Part shown: positions 1-8,285 of the stretch, in pieces
Layout: each line of letters begins with the position of its first letter
How positions within the stretch are numbered: position 1 is the stretch's first letter
From: CAZLMG01 sp964560765
GTDB taxonomy: Bacteria; Bdellovibrionota_B; Oligoflexia; Oligoflexales; CAZLMG01
Assembly: GCA_964560765.1 (NCBI GenBank)
Contig: CAZLMG010000007.1
Coordinates: 1 to 64,000, forward strand
Length of the DNA stretch: 64,000 nucleotides
Reading direction: 5' to 3'
Translations under genes and position numbers: made by a program
The notes under the pieces: model-generated
What the model was told of the DNA's origin: nothing
The model's database searches: none
The model's input: only the letters and a program-made list of their open reading frames with translations

Positions 1-99
1 CCCACCACCCATGCCTTACTATTGGAAATGAGTTTGTGGACCCAGGGTAGCCATGGCTATTAGTCACATGGTCGGCGTGAGTTATTCAACACTTGGTGA

Positions 100-942
100 C
101 TACCTTTGGCATTTGGGGCAAAAGAAGGTAGCGCGCCCGGACTGACGCAGGCTTTGAATTCGCCCGCCGCAGCTCTTGCAGCCTTCGCCGGCGCGGCCGT
201 AGACGTTGAGTGCCACGCGGAAATAACCCGGCTTGCCGTCAGCCTGCTGAAAATCACGCAAAGTCGTGCCGCCCGCAAGAATCGCCGCATTCAGAGTACT
301 TACGATAGCATCGCCTATTTTAGAAAATGCTGCGCGGGAGACAGTATTTGCTGGCTTGGTGGGGCGAACGCCTGACAGAAAAAGCGACTCTGAGGCATAT
401 ATATTGCCAACGCCAACGATGACTTTGGCATCCATCAAGAATGGTTTGACAGGCTGCGAACGACGTCGACTCATTTTCCACAGGTAATCCCCAAGTCCAT
501 CTCCATAGGCGAGTGGCTCGGGCCCAAGCTCCGCAAATTCTTCGATCATTTCGTATGCCGTGTTTGGACTGGCGAATGAGAGACTGCCAAAGCGCCTAGG
601 GTCTACATAATGAAGAAAACGGGGCGGCTTATTGAGACCAGAATTTAGAGCGATGACATAATGTGTATGTGGGAAGGCCGGTTCGTCGGAATTGCGTACG
701 AGCAGATTGCCGGTCATGCCGAGATGGATAATCGCTCTGCCGCCAGTCGTTTCAATCACAATGTACTTTGAACGCCGAATAACTTGGGTGACCGTCTGAC
801 CGATCAGTCGAGATCTAACTTCATCCGTTGGCATCGGCCGACGCAAATCCCGGCGAAAAAAGCGAAAATCCTTAATTTGGCATCCGGTCAAGTAGGCCTG
901 TATGCCTCGCACTATCGTTTCGACTTCCGGTAGTTCGGGCAA
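100..942 (-). CDS. mutM: Formamidopyrimidine-DNA glycosylase (Fpg/MutM)
   Basis: Base-excision repair enzyme that removes oxidised purines such as 8-oxoguanine and nicks the abasic site. The start is a TTG at 940-942: it places the catalytic proline at position 2 (MPELPEVET), as the family requires because Pro2 is the nucleophile; upstream in-frame codons do not look like Fpg. That gives 280 residues, a normal length. Glu3, Lys59 (matching the family's Lys57) and the helix-two-turn-helix stretch GVGNIYASE are visible. A C-terminal zinc finger has Cys255, Cys258, Cys275 and Cys278. The OmpA-like gene ends 61 bases upstream on the same strand, so the two may be cotranscribed. The family is certain from these motifs; the exact start follows from the Pro2 requirement. 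Confidence 0.96.
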   Translation of the reverse strand: MPELPEVETIVRGIQAYLTGCQIKDFRFFRRDLRRPMPTDEVRSRLIGQTVTQVIRRSKYIVIETTGGRAIIHLGMTGNLLVRNSDEPAFPHTHYVIALNSGLNKPPRFLHYVDPRRFGSLSFASPNTAYEMIEEFAELGPEPLAYGDGLGDYLWKMSRRRSQPVKPFLMDAKVIVGVGNIYASESLFLSGVRPTKPANTVSRAAFSKIGDAIVSTLNAAILAGGTTLRDFQQADGKPGYFRVALNVYGRAGEGCKSCGGRIQSLRQSGRATFFCPKCQR

Positions 943-1003
943 GAAAACACCTCGAAAATAAATTCGAGTTGCGAGTATCAAATTGGTGCGGCGCTGCCAA
1001 TGG

Positions 1004-1813
1004 CTATGACTCGCCATCGCCCAGTGTTCTAATGACGATGCGGCGCAAGCGATCCTGATAGTCTGGGGTGAAGCTCTCATCCGGAGCTTCTGCCTCGCCA
1101 AAACCAATAGCGACGACGCGCTCGGGCAAAAATCCGAGCTCAGTTACTAGAAACTGTCGGATGATTAGGGCCCGTTGGTATGACTCAACCTGATTAGTTT
1201 CGCTGGAACCATTTGGATCGGTGTGACCCTCGATGATAACTCTGGCAACGCGAGCCGTCATGAAGGGCTCCATGACTTGACGCAATAGCTCTTTACCCGA
1301 ATCAAGCAACTCTAGAGATTGTGGGTATGCTTTGGGATCTAAGAACAGCTCATTTAACTGCAAAGTTGCAGATGGAAGGATCGCAAGATTTGGCGAGATG
1401 GAGTATTGAGGAAGCTCGGCGTTGTCACCAACCATGATCCCCGGATGGCGAGGAAAGACGGCAGCGGACATTCCGGACCCCTGATCGAGGATGATCGCGA
1501 TCGTAGACGTGTCCGAAACCTGCGCGGCCTTTGCGGTACCGGTGGGAATCCAAGCAATCCCTTTCTCGCTGCCAGCGATGTGCGATCTTCGAAAAATGCG
1601 TAGGATCGCGCCCTCTAGGACGCCATGAGCCTTTCCCGCGCCAATGACTATGTATTGACCGCCATCCTGAGCGCTAGCTGAGAGGTAGCTGGTTACAGGC
1701 AGGCTGGGTTGTTGCGATGAGCCCATCGCGCTAATCGAGAACGTAGGTAACGCCACCGATGCCCAGATGAAAACATAAGATGATATCGCAAGCCTCAGAA
1801 ACATTCCCCTCAT
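1004..1813 (-). CDS. OmpA-family exported peptidoglycan-binding protein
   Basis: Likely a periplasmic or outer-membrane protein that anchors to peptidoglycan. The N-terminus (about residues 1-30) is a hydrophobic signal peptide. A middle region of about 100 residues is not recognised. The C-terminal third carries an OmpA-like domain with the typical GHTDPNGSSETN stretch and a following YQRALIIRQFL helix, which supply the Asp and Arg that bind diaminopimelate in this family. The start could be the first ATG or the ATG three codons later, which has AGGAG about 10 bases upstream. There is no transmembrane beta-barrel of the true OmpA type at this length. It sits just upstream of mutM on the same strand; no functional link to DNA repair is evident. 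Confidence 0.85.
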   Translation of the reverse strand: MRGMFLRLAISSYVFIWASVALPTFSISAMGSSQQPSLPVTSYLSASAQDGGQYIVIGAGKAHGVLEGAILRIFRRSHIAGSEKGIAWIPTGTAKAAQVSDTSTIAIILDQGSGMSAAVFPRHPGIMVGDNAELPQYSISPNLAILPSATLQLNELFLDPKAYPQSLELLDSGKELLRQVMEPFMTARVARVIIEGHTDPNGSSETNQVESYQRALIIRQFLVTELGFLPERVVAIGFGEAEAPDESFTPDYQDRLRRIVIRTLGDGES

Positions 1814-1891
1814 TCTCCTAACCGTCAGGTTCTGTCGCCCTTCTACAATTCATCACTCAAAGTCTTTCTCGGAGGAAGGGTGAAAAAAGTT

Positions 1892-1919
1892 TAGACAGAC
1901 CGTTTCCAGCGGCTATTAT
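1892..1919 (+). promoter_or_regulatory. Probable housekeeping promoter of trpD
   Basis: TAGACA at 1892-1897 (one mismatch to TTGACA) is followed after 16 bases by TATTAT at 1914-1919 (one mismatch to TATAAT). The predicted transcript would start near 1926, leaving a leader of about 20 bases before the trpD ATG, too short for a trp leader peptide or attenuator. Confidence 0.5.
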
Positions 1920-1945
1920 GGATAGGCCAATCCTGGGGATTCACT

Positions 1946-2974
1946 ATGGATATCAGTCATTATTTGAACCCTGCCAGCTCGGACAAAGGGCTGACGGAAG
2001 TCGAGCTTGAAGCGGTTTTCTCGGCCATGCTTAGCGGCAAAATGACTGAGGCGCAGACAGCGGGGTTCTTGGTCGCCTGGAAAGCAAGGGGCGAAAGTTC
2101 CCAACATTTCATCGCGGGCGCAAGATGTATGCGTAACGCGGCAACAAAAATGGAAGTCAAGCCTTCGATGCGACCGATCCTTGATACCTGTGGTACGGGC
2201 GGCGACTCATCGCATAGTTTCAATATCTCGACGACAGCTGCGATCATCGCGGCAGCCGCCGGAATCAATGTCGCAAAGCATGGAAATCGAAGCGTGAGCA
2301 GTCAATGCGGATCCGCAGACTTAATGTTTGCTCTTGGATTTCCCGACATACTATCTGCCGTGTCTACGTCCGAATTGCTGAGAGAAACTGGGTTCACATT
2401 CTTTTTTGCGCCGCAGTTTCATCCCGGCATGAAGCACGTCATGCCAGTGCGAAAGCAGCTCGGAATTCGTACCATTTTCAATTTCTTGGGTCCCCTCGCC
2501 AATCCTATTTCACCAGAATTTCAGGTGATTGGTATAGGTGTTCAGGACAAGCTCAGGGACTATGCAGAGGCGGCGCAGAAATTGGGGATGAGCCGCGCCT
2601 TGGTCGTTCATTCGCGTGACGGCATGGATGAGATAAGCTGTGCAGCTGAAACAGATGCGATTTTGGTCACGCCTGAAGCGCTGCAGCCCATGGTGATCGA
2701 TCCGGAGGCTCTCGGACTTGCAGGTAAGGCGCAGGATCACCAGGGTGGCGACGTAAACACGAATCAGAAAATCTTTGGTGAAATCATTCAAGGCAAACGC
2801 CCACCTGCTGAAAACGCCGTCGTCCTGAATGCAGCTGCGTCTCTATGGATTGCTGGTCGAGCGACTAACATGCAAGAAGGAGCGGCTATTGCCAGGAAAC
2901 TCCTAGCTGATGGTACAGTGCAATCTTACTTTGCAAGGGTCATTTCCCGCGCAATTAAACTCGCAGGCGGCTGA
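1946..2974 (+). CDS. trpD: Anthranilate phosphoribosyltransferase
   Basis: Second step of tryptophan synthesis: transfers phosphoribose from PRPP to anthranilate. The PRPP-binding loop GTGGD is at residues 83-87 and the KHGNRSVSS substrate loop at 111-119; the 342-residue length is standard for a free-standing TrpD not fused to TrpG. It is followed five bases later by trpC. No trpE, trpG, trpF, trpB or trpA lies in the window, so the pathway is split over several loci. A good promoter sits immediately upstream (1892-1919). Confidence 0.97.
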   Translation: MDISHYLNPASSDKGLTEVELEAVFSAMLSGKMTEAQTAGFLVAWKARGESSQHFIAGARCMRNAATKMEVKPSMRPILDTCGTGGDSSHSFNISTTAAIIAAAAGINVAKHGNRSVSSQCGSADLMFALGFPDILSAVSTSELLRETGFTFFFAPQFHPGMKHVMPVRKQLGIRTIFNFLGPLANPISPEFQVIGIGVQDKLRDYAEAAQKLGMSRALVVHSRDGMDEISCAAETDAILVTPEALQPMVIDPEALGLAGKAQDHQGGDVNTNQKIFGEIIQGKRPPAENAVVLNAAASLWIAGRATNMQEGAAIARKLLADGTVQSYFARVISRAIKLAGG

Positions 2975-2979
2975 AATTC

Positions 2980-3768
2980 ATGCTTGATCGCATCATTGCC
3001 AGTAAAGTAGCAGAGGTTGATCGAAGAAGGCGGCTTTGCCCCTTGGCCACAGTAAGGGCTTTGGCCGAAGAGAAATCTCCTCCCCGTGACTTTTTGCAGG
3101 CTTTGAAGTCGCCACGACGGCAACCTGCCATCATCGCTGAGTGCAAGCGGAAATCGCCGAGCAAAGGCATCATCGTTGCCGAATATGATCCGGTATCTCT
3201 TGCCCTTTCATACCAGCGTGGTGGTGCGGCCGCCGTTTCAGTTTTGACGGACGAACCATTCTTTGGTGGAACTATTGAACACCTAAGGTCGGTGGGTGAA
3301 GAGCTACAAATTCCAGTCATGCGCAAAGATTTCATCATCGACGAATATCAAATTTATGAAGCGCGGGCGAATGGGGCTGATTCATTTCTACTCATTGCTG
3401 GCGTGAGCGATGCCCACCAATTGCAGTATTTCCTAGAAATTGGTCGAGATCTAGGGATGGAGGCATTGGTCGAGACCCATAGCGCCAAGGATATGGAAAT
3501 TGCCAAGCGGACCGACGCGAAGATCATGGGTATCAATAATCGCAATCTCGACACGATGACAGTGGATCTAGGGTGGGGTATTCAAGCATTGGCGGCCTTG
3601 CGGCAAACGCGGCCCGATGCCGTGTTTGTATGTGAGTCGGGTATACGGTCTGCCGAAGATATCAAAGCTTTATGCAGCGCGGGCTACCGCGCTTTCCTGA
3701 TTGGGGAGGCCCTGGCGGGCAGCCCGGATCCAGAGCAGGCACTTGTAGCATTGCTTGATAACCCATGA
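2980..3768 (+). CDS. trpC: Indole-3-glycerol phosphate synthase
   Basis: Fourth step of tryptophan synthesis: closes the indole ring of CdRP with loss of CO2. The 262-residue TIM barrel has the catalytic stretch ECKRKSPSKG (residues 54-63, Glu54 and Lys56), RKDF, the later Glu of LVETH and the NNRNL phosphate-region motif. It is a single-function protein with no TrpF domain fused. It lies five bases after trpD in the same operon and is followed by purM after 28 bases. Confidence 0.97.
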   Translation: MLDRIIASKVAEVDRRRRLCPLATVRALAEEKSPPRDFLQALKSPRRQPAIIAECKRKSPSKGIIVAEYDPVSLALSYQRGGAAAVSVLTDEPFFGGTIEHLRSVGEELQIPVMRKDFIIDEYQIYEARANGADSFLLIAGVSDAHQLQYFLEIGRDLGMEALVETHSAKDMEIAKRTDAKIMGINNRNLDTMTVDLGWGIQALAALRQTRPDAVFVCESGIRSAEDIKALCSAGYRAFLIGEALAGSPDPEQALVALLDNP

Positions 3769-3796
3769 TAAACAGACGCCACTGGAGGCAATTACG

Positions 3797-4834
3797 GTGA
3801 GCGGACCCAAGGAAACACGAGATCTCTATCGAGAGTCTGGCGTTGACATCGAGAAGGGTGACCGACTTGTAGATTGGCTGCAACAAGGCGCGGATTCTGC
3901 TGCTCGACCCGGGGGCTCTGTCATTTCCGGAATTGGTGGTTTCGCGGGTCTTTTCCGACCAAACCTAGGCGGCATTAAAGATCCAGTCCTCGTAGCCTCA
4001 ACAGATGGGGTTGGTACGAAACTCCTTCTAGGCATTGCCCACGATAAACTTGGCGGTTTAGGTCAGGATCTCGTTGGAATGTGCGTCAACGATCTCTATT
4101 GCGTTGGTGCCCGCCCACTCTTCTTTCTTGATTACTATGCAACCGGAAAACTCTCGGAGGCTCAGTTTCAGGCCGTGCTTTCGGGGATTCGAAGCGCATT
4201 GCAACTTTGTGACTGCGCTTTGCTCGGAGGCGAGACCGCTGAACTACCTGGGTTGTATGAACATGGTCACTTTGACTTGGCTGGTTTTGTCGTCGGCGTC
4301 ATGGACGGCAGTCGGACAATAGGACCTGACCGTGTGCAGGAGGGTGATGTTGTTTTGAGTATTGAAAGCTCCGGCTTTCATAGTAACGGATATTCACTTC
4401 TTCGCTCCTGGCTCGTAAGGTATCCAGAGTTCATCGATGAAACTTTGATCGATCGCTTGTTAGCTCCGACCAAGGTGTACGGCTTCGTGCCGGACATGCT
4501 GCATGCGTCAATCGGTGTCGATGTACACGCGATCGCGCACATCACGGGCGGTGGGCTGTCAGGCAATCTATCGCGAGTTATTCCCGATCACTTGGCAGCT
4601 TGCATCGTGCAAAGTGATCTTCCCACACCCGAATGGATGACTCAGTTCGTGACAAAGTGCGGCGCCAACTTCCAAGATGTGGAGCGCTTTTTCAACATGG
4701 GAACCGGTCTAGCTATGGTCGTCAGCGCGCACAGTGAAAACCAGACCTTGAATTGGATCCGGGACAAAGGTTTCGGTGTCTGCCGGATTGGCACCATCAC
4801 CCGCCGTGCAAGTGAGCCCGTGTACTACGTGTAA
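3797..4834 (+). CDS. purM: Phosphoribosylformylglycinamidine cyclo-ligase (AIR synthetase)
   Basis: Fifth step of purine synthesis: ATP-dependent ring closure of FGAM to AIR. Seen: STDGVGTKLLL, the GGETAELPG loop, HSNGYSLLR and HITGGGLSGNL, all PurM signatures. The open frame extends upstream to 3755 and would overlap trpC, but GTG at 3797 is preferred: GGAGG lies 8 bases before it, and translation from there begins like other PurM proteins shortly before YRESGVDIEKG. That yields 345 residues, the usual length. It links the trp genes to nucleotide synthesis genes (pyrB follows). Confidence 0.95.
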   Translation: MSGPKETRDLYRESGVDIEKGDRLVDWLQQGADSAARPGGSVISGIGGFAGLFRPNLGGIKDPVLVASTDGVGTKLLLGIAHDKLGGLGQDLVGMCVNDLYCVGARPLFFLDYYATGKLSEAQFQAVLSGIRSALQLCDCALLGGETAELPGLYEHGHFDLAGFVVGVMDGSRTIGPDRVQEGDVVLSIESSGFHSNGYSLLRSWLVRYPEFIDETLIDRLLAPTKVYGFVPDMLHASIGVDVHAIAHITGGGLSGNLSRVIPDHLAACIVQSDLPTPEWMTQFVTKCGANFQDVERFFNMGTGLAMVVSAHSENQTLNWIRDKGFGVCRIGTITRRASEPVYYV

Positions 4835-4869
4835 TACATGAATGACATGTCATTTAAGTTGGAATCATC

Positions 4870-5874
4870 ATGAGTTACGAGCCAGGATCAAAGCCTCTGC
4901 ATGTGCTGACAGCTGACCAATTCGATAGGCCATTTCTCGATTACCTTTGCCAGTTGACTGATGCAGTTAGGAAGTTCGACAAGAGTAAAGAGGGTCTGAA
5001 TTACTTGCGCGGGTTGCTGGCGCACCGTCGGGCCATGCTCTATTTCACACAACCGTCCACTCGTACCTTCTTGTCGTTTCACACGGCGTGTCAAATACTG
5101 GGAATCAATGCCAGTGAGATTCGAGATTCATCCACGAGCTCTGAGCTTAAAGGTGAAAGCATCGAGGATTCGCTTAGAACGTTTTCAAGTTATGTGGATC
5201 TGATCATTATGCGCACGGCCGTACCTGGGCTGTGTGACCGCATATCCGAACTGCTGGATAACACTAACCGCCCAGTGCCAATCATCAACGCCGGCAGTGG
5301 ACCTGATCAACATCCCACGCAGGCTTTGTTAGATATATATACGTTAGCGCGGAGTTTCCGTCAGCGAGGTGGCATTGACGGAAAGACGGTGGTGATGGTC
5401 GGTGATTTGAAGCGCGGCAGAACCGTACGCTCGCTTAGTATGCTGTTGGCCAAGTATTCTAACATGCGGATCATTTTCTCATCGCCGCAAGCGTTTCGGA
5501 TTTTGCCAGATTTAGCTGAAAAGCTGCGGGCGGCGGGTGTGAAATTTGAAGAGAGGGACGACTTGGAAAGCTGCCTGCCTGAGGCTGATGCCGTCTACAT
5601 GACTCGTATTCAAGATGAGTACGACTTATTCAAGGGTGAATCGGGTGGCATCGATTCTGCCCGCTTCCATCTGCGGCATGAGCATTTGAAGCTGATGCGA
5701 CCTGATTCGGTTATCATGCACCCGCTACCACGGCGAGCTGAGTTGGATGTAACTATTGATAACGACCCTCGCGCCAAGTATTGGCGGCAGGAGCGGAATG
5801 GCATGTGGGTACGTGTTGCTCTGATCACTAAGATCTTGGGTGTGGATCGCCAGGTGTTAATGCCGGACCTATGA
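4870..5874 (+). CDS. pyrB: Aspartate carbamoyltransferase catalytic chain
   Basis: Committed step of pyrimidine synthesis: condenses carbamoyl phosphate and aspartate. The carbamoyl-phosphate loop reads STRTFLSF (residues 63-70) rather than the enterobacterial STRTRTSF, so the second Arg is Phe; I believe this variant exists in a subgroup of bacterial ATCases. SSELKGES provides the Lys of the mobile loop, HPTQALLDIYT and HPLPRRAELD are also present. Length 334 is slightly longer than E. coli PyrB. No pyrI regulatory chain is nearby. Its stop overlaps the next start (ATGA). Confidence 0.92.
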   Translation: MSYEPGSKPLHVLTADQFDRPFLDYLCQLTDAVRKFDKSKEGLNYLRGLLAHRRAMLYFTQPSTRTFLSFHTACQILGINASEIRDSSTSSELKGESIEDSLRTFSSYVDLIIMRTAVPGLCDRISELLDNTNRPVPIINAGSGPDQHPTQALLDIYTLARSFRQRGGIDGKTVVMVGDLKRGRTVRSLSMLLAKYSNMRIIFSSPQAFRILPDLAEKLRAAGVKFEERDDLESCLPEADAVYMTRIQDEYDLFKGESGGIDSARFHLRHEHLKLMRPDSVIMHPLPRRAELDVTIDNDPRAKYWRQERNGMWVRVALITKILGVDRQVLMPDL

Positions 5875-6731
5875 CTCTTGATGGAGCGAAGACCGTGAAC
5901 ATCAGCGTTGCGGCGATAAGCATCACATCCACGGCTGATAAAGATGCCAACATTGGGGCCGCATTGAGCTGGGTACAGAGGGCTGCAGCCAGCGGCGCTA
6001 GTTGGGTAATTTTGCCGGAAATGCTCAACTACATAGGCCCCTACCATCACCTAGGCAGCATGGCCGAAGCGCCGGGTTCTGAATTGCACGGAATATTTTC
6101 CCGTTCCGCCCGCCAGCACGGAATTACCCTATTTGCAGGTTCCATCGCCGAAAGTGCGCCTAAGATCAACCGCACCTCCGGTGCAAACAAATGCAGTAAC
6201 GTTGCCTATGTTTACCGACCAGATGGTGCCTTGGCGGCTCGCTATCGGAAAGTTCACCTTTTCAATCTCCTCAACGAGCATGGCCAACATGTGTATTGTG
6301 AGAGCGAGGGCTACGAGGCGGGGGACGACGTTTGTGTATTCGAGGTGGATGGCTGGAGAGTTGGTCTGGCTATTTGCTATGATTTGAGATTTCCCGGATT
6401 CTTCGAGAAGATGATTCGCTCCAAACCGATTGATGTTCTAGTTTTACCATCTGCATTTACGCGGGAGACCGGTGCAGCGCATTGGCACTTACTTTTGCGT
6501 GCCAGGGCCGTAGATATGCAGTGCTATGTGATCGCCGCGAATCAAGTTGGCGATCATCAAAATGGCAAGGCGTCGTTTGGGCACTCCTTGGTCATCGACC
6601 CCTGGGGCGAAGTCGTTGCGGATTCCGGCGATCAGCCCGGCATGGCCTGTGCCCACATGGATAAAAGTAGACTGAATTCCGTCCGATCTCGGCTCCCTGC
6701 CCTGGCGAATCGTCGCTGGGATTTATATTGA
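5871..6731 (+). CDS. Carbon-nitrogen hydrolase (nitrilase superfamily, Nit/omega-amidase type)
   Basis: A hydrolase of amide C-N bonds; the closest general type is Nit1/Nit2-like (deaminated glutathione or omega-amidase), but the substrate cannot be fixed from sequence. The Glu-Lys-Cys triad is visible: Glu50 in LPEM, Lys127 in YRKVHLFN and Cys169 in AICYDLRFP. The start ATG overlaps the pyrB stop by four bases; an in-frame GTG at 5895 with GGAG upstream is an alternative that would remove eight residues. Cytosolic, with no signal peptide. It is probably translationally coupled to pyrB. Confidence 0.88.
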   Translation: MTLDGAKTVNISVAAISITSTADKDANIGAALSWVQRAAASGASWVILPEMLNYIGPYHHLGSMAEAPGSELHGIFSRSARQHGITLFAGSIAESAPKINRTSGANKCSNVAYVYRPDGALAARYRKVHLFNLLNEHGQHVYCESEGYEAGDDVCVFEVDGWRVGLAICYDLRFPGFFEKMIRSKPIDVLVLPSAFTRETGAAHWHLLLRARAVDMQCYVIAANQVGDHQNGKASFGHSLVIDPWGEVVADSGDQPGMACAHMDKSRLNSVRSRLPALANRRWDLY

Positions 6732-6739
6732 GGCTCTAG

Positions 6740-7807
6740 GTGCCGGCATTTATGAAGCCGCGTTTGGTGAACGGAGTTGCGGGTGATCCCGCAGTGTATG
6801 GATTTTTGCCAAAATCCGGTGAAGCGATTGTCTTTGACCTGGGTGATATCTCCAGCCTAGGCGTGAAGGAGTTGCTGAAAATCAGGGCGGCATTGGTAAG
6901 TCATACCCATATCGACCACTTCATTGGCTTTGATACTTTGCTTCGCGCAAATATCCCCCACTTTCGCATGGTTGATATTTGTGGCCCAGATGGCATCGTG
7001 CAGAACGTCGTTGGCAAGATAAAGGGCTATACTTGGAATCTCTTGGATGACGATCAGGTTGGATTTCGCGTTATTGAGATTTCAAAAACTGGAGAAGTAG
7101 CGGAATACTCGATCAAGAATAACAATGGATTTGCTCCCATCAGGACTGGCCTACATAGTTTCGATCCCACGAAACTGCTGCCCGTTGCTACCTTGAGTGA
7201 CGGCACGTCGATTGGGGCCGTCTGCTTGGATCATGGAATTCCCAGCATTGCGTATCTGGTTGAAGCAGCACCCACTTTTCCTGTTGATGTGGCGCGATTT
7301 CGAGCATCGAGCCTGCCGCCTGGTGATTGGATTCGATCATTGCAAGCAAATGTGAAGAATGGAAATCAGGACGCCATCATCGAAGTGAACGGCATTTTTT
7401 TTCGTACAGATCAACTGGCGACCCAGATATTGGGAGCGCCCATCATGGAATCTGTAGGGTATATTACCGATATTGCTTTTTCGGCAGAGGCTTGCCAGAC
7501 GCTTCATCAATGCTTTCGCCGGCCAAGCATCTTGATTTGTGAGTGCAGCTATTCGTCTGATGACCGGGTTCGTGCCTTTCGCAAAAAGCACCTGACAGCC
7601 CGGCAGACGGCGCTGTTGGCGGCATCTGCTGGTGCCGAAGCGCTCTGGTGCTTCCATGTATCAGGGATCTACGCTGGCCGAGAGGGCGAGATCATAGATG
7701 AGGCGCAATCCCTGTTTCGGCACTTCAACGACCTTCCTTGGGATGATCTGCAGCGAGAAGTCGAATCAGAAGTCGGCGTGATTTCCGCACAAATCAAAAA
7801 AATCTAG
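6740..7807 (+). CDS. MBL-fold metallo-hydrolase, RNase Z-like
   Basis: Metallo-beta-lactamase fold hydrolase. The zinc ligands are in SHTHIDH (His55, His57, Asp59, His60), set in a context (AALVSHTHIDHFIGFDTLL) resembling tRNase Z-type proteins; later CECSY and the C-terminal HVSGIYAG may supply further ligands. At 355 residues it is near the size of long RNase Z-like proteins, but the usual RNase Z exosite could not be recognised, so the substrate is open. GTG at 6740 has GAGG six bases upstream; an ATG four codons later is an alternative. It follows the nitrilase gene by eight bases. Confidence 0.8.
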   Translation: MPAFMKPRLVNGVAGDPAVYGFLPKSGEAIVFDLGDISSLGVKELLKIRAALVSHTHIDHFIGFDTLLRANIPHFRMVDICGPDGIVQNVVGKIKGYTWNLLDDDQVGFRVIEISKTGEVAEYSIKNNNGFAPIRTGLHSFDPTKLLPVATLSDGTSIGAVCLDHGIPSIAYLVEAAPTFPVDVARFRASSLPPGDWIRSLQANVKNGNQDAIIEVNGIFFRTDQLATQILGAPIMESVGYITDIAFSAEACQTLHQCFRRPSILICECSYSSDDRVRAFRKKHLTARQTALLAASAGAEALWCFHVSGIYAGREGEIIDEAQSLFRHFNDLPWDDLQREVESEVGVISAQIKKI

Positions 7808-7850
7808 CTATGTACCCAATGAAGAAATCCTTCTAAAGGTCCTCCCCCAA

Positions 7851-8177
7851 ATGCCGAAGGGTGAGTATGAGGGCATCGTCGCGGTATCTTCGATGGGGTG
7901 GATGATGAAGGATCTTGTACAGAAGCTCGAGCACGCCGTGCTGGATTTGGGTACTGAGGTGTATTTGCTGAAGGGCCAGGTTAAAGAACTCGCTAAAGAG
8001 AACCACGACATGAAGGCTGCGCTGCAGGCACTGCAGCGTCTACTCGACGAAAAGGGTCTGCTGGACGCGGATGAGTTGGATCTAAACGTCGGAAAGCGCC
8101 CCGAAACAGCTTTTAGCATCCATGACGAAGAGGATTTCGTCGATCATTACACCGATCCCAAAAAAGCTACCCACTGA
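7851..8177 (+). CDS. Small coiled-coil protein of unknown function
   Basis: Not recognised. The 108-residue product has a strongly heptad-like central helix (about residues 20-70, LVQKLEHAVLDLGTEVYLL and following), then an acidic tail. It lacks a signal peptide and cysteines, so a cytosolic coiled-coil dimer is inferred. The start is uncertain: ATG at 7851 has a weak AAGG upstream, while internal ATGs (7908, 7911) would start just before the coiled coil. It is the last gene of the plus-strand run starting at trpD, 43 bases after the MBL hydrolase. Confidence 0.65.
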   Translation: MPKGEYEGIVAVSSMGWMMKDLVQKLEHAVLDLGTEVYLLKGQVKELAKENHDMKAALQALQRLLDEKGLLDADELDLNVGKRPETAFSIHDEEDFVDHYTDPKKATH

Positions 8178-8230
8178 TCACGCGCACCACCCCCTGTTCT
8201 TCTTCTTAGCTAAAAATTAGTTTCACATAA

Positions 8231-8257
8231 TGAAAAAGGGGCTCTCTGCAGAGCCCC
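8231..8257 (-). terminator. Intrinsic terminator of the PocR/sigma-54 activator gene
   Basis: GGGGCTCT (8238-8245), loop CTGC, AGAGCCCC (8250-8257) form a perfect 8-bp stem. Read on the minus strand the stem is followed by CCTTTTTCA, the U tract of a rho-independent terminator, 28 bases after the stop of the minus-strand gene. The plus strand has no U tract. Confidence 0.85.
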
Positions 8258-8285
8258 AAAGTGCCGTACTATTGCTGTTCTCAAC

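Noticed and set aside
1..99. Possible gene end or regulatory signal at the left edge
   Set aside because: Only short out-of-frame reading frames occur; nothing recognised in these 99 bases.
1926..1945. trp leader peptide or attenuator ahead of trpD
   Set aside because: The leader after the promoter is only about 20 bases, with no Trp codons or alternative hairpins.
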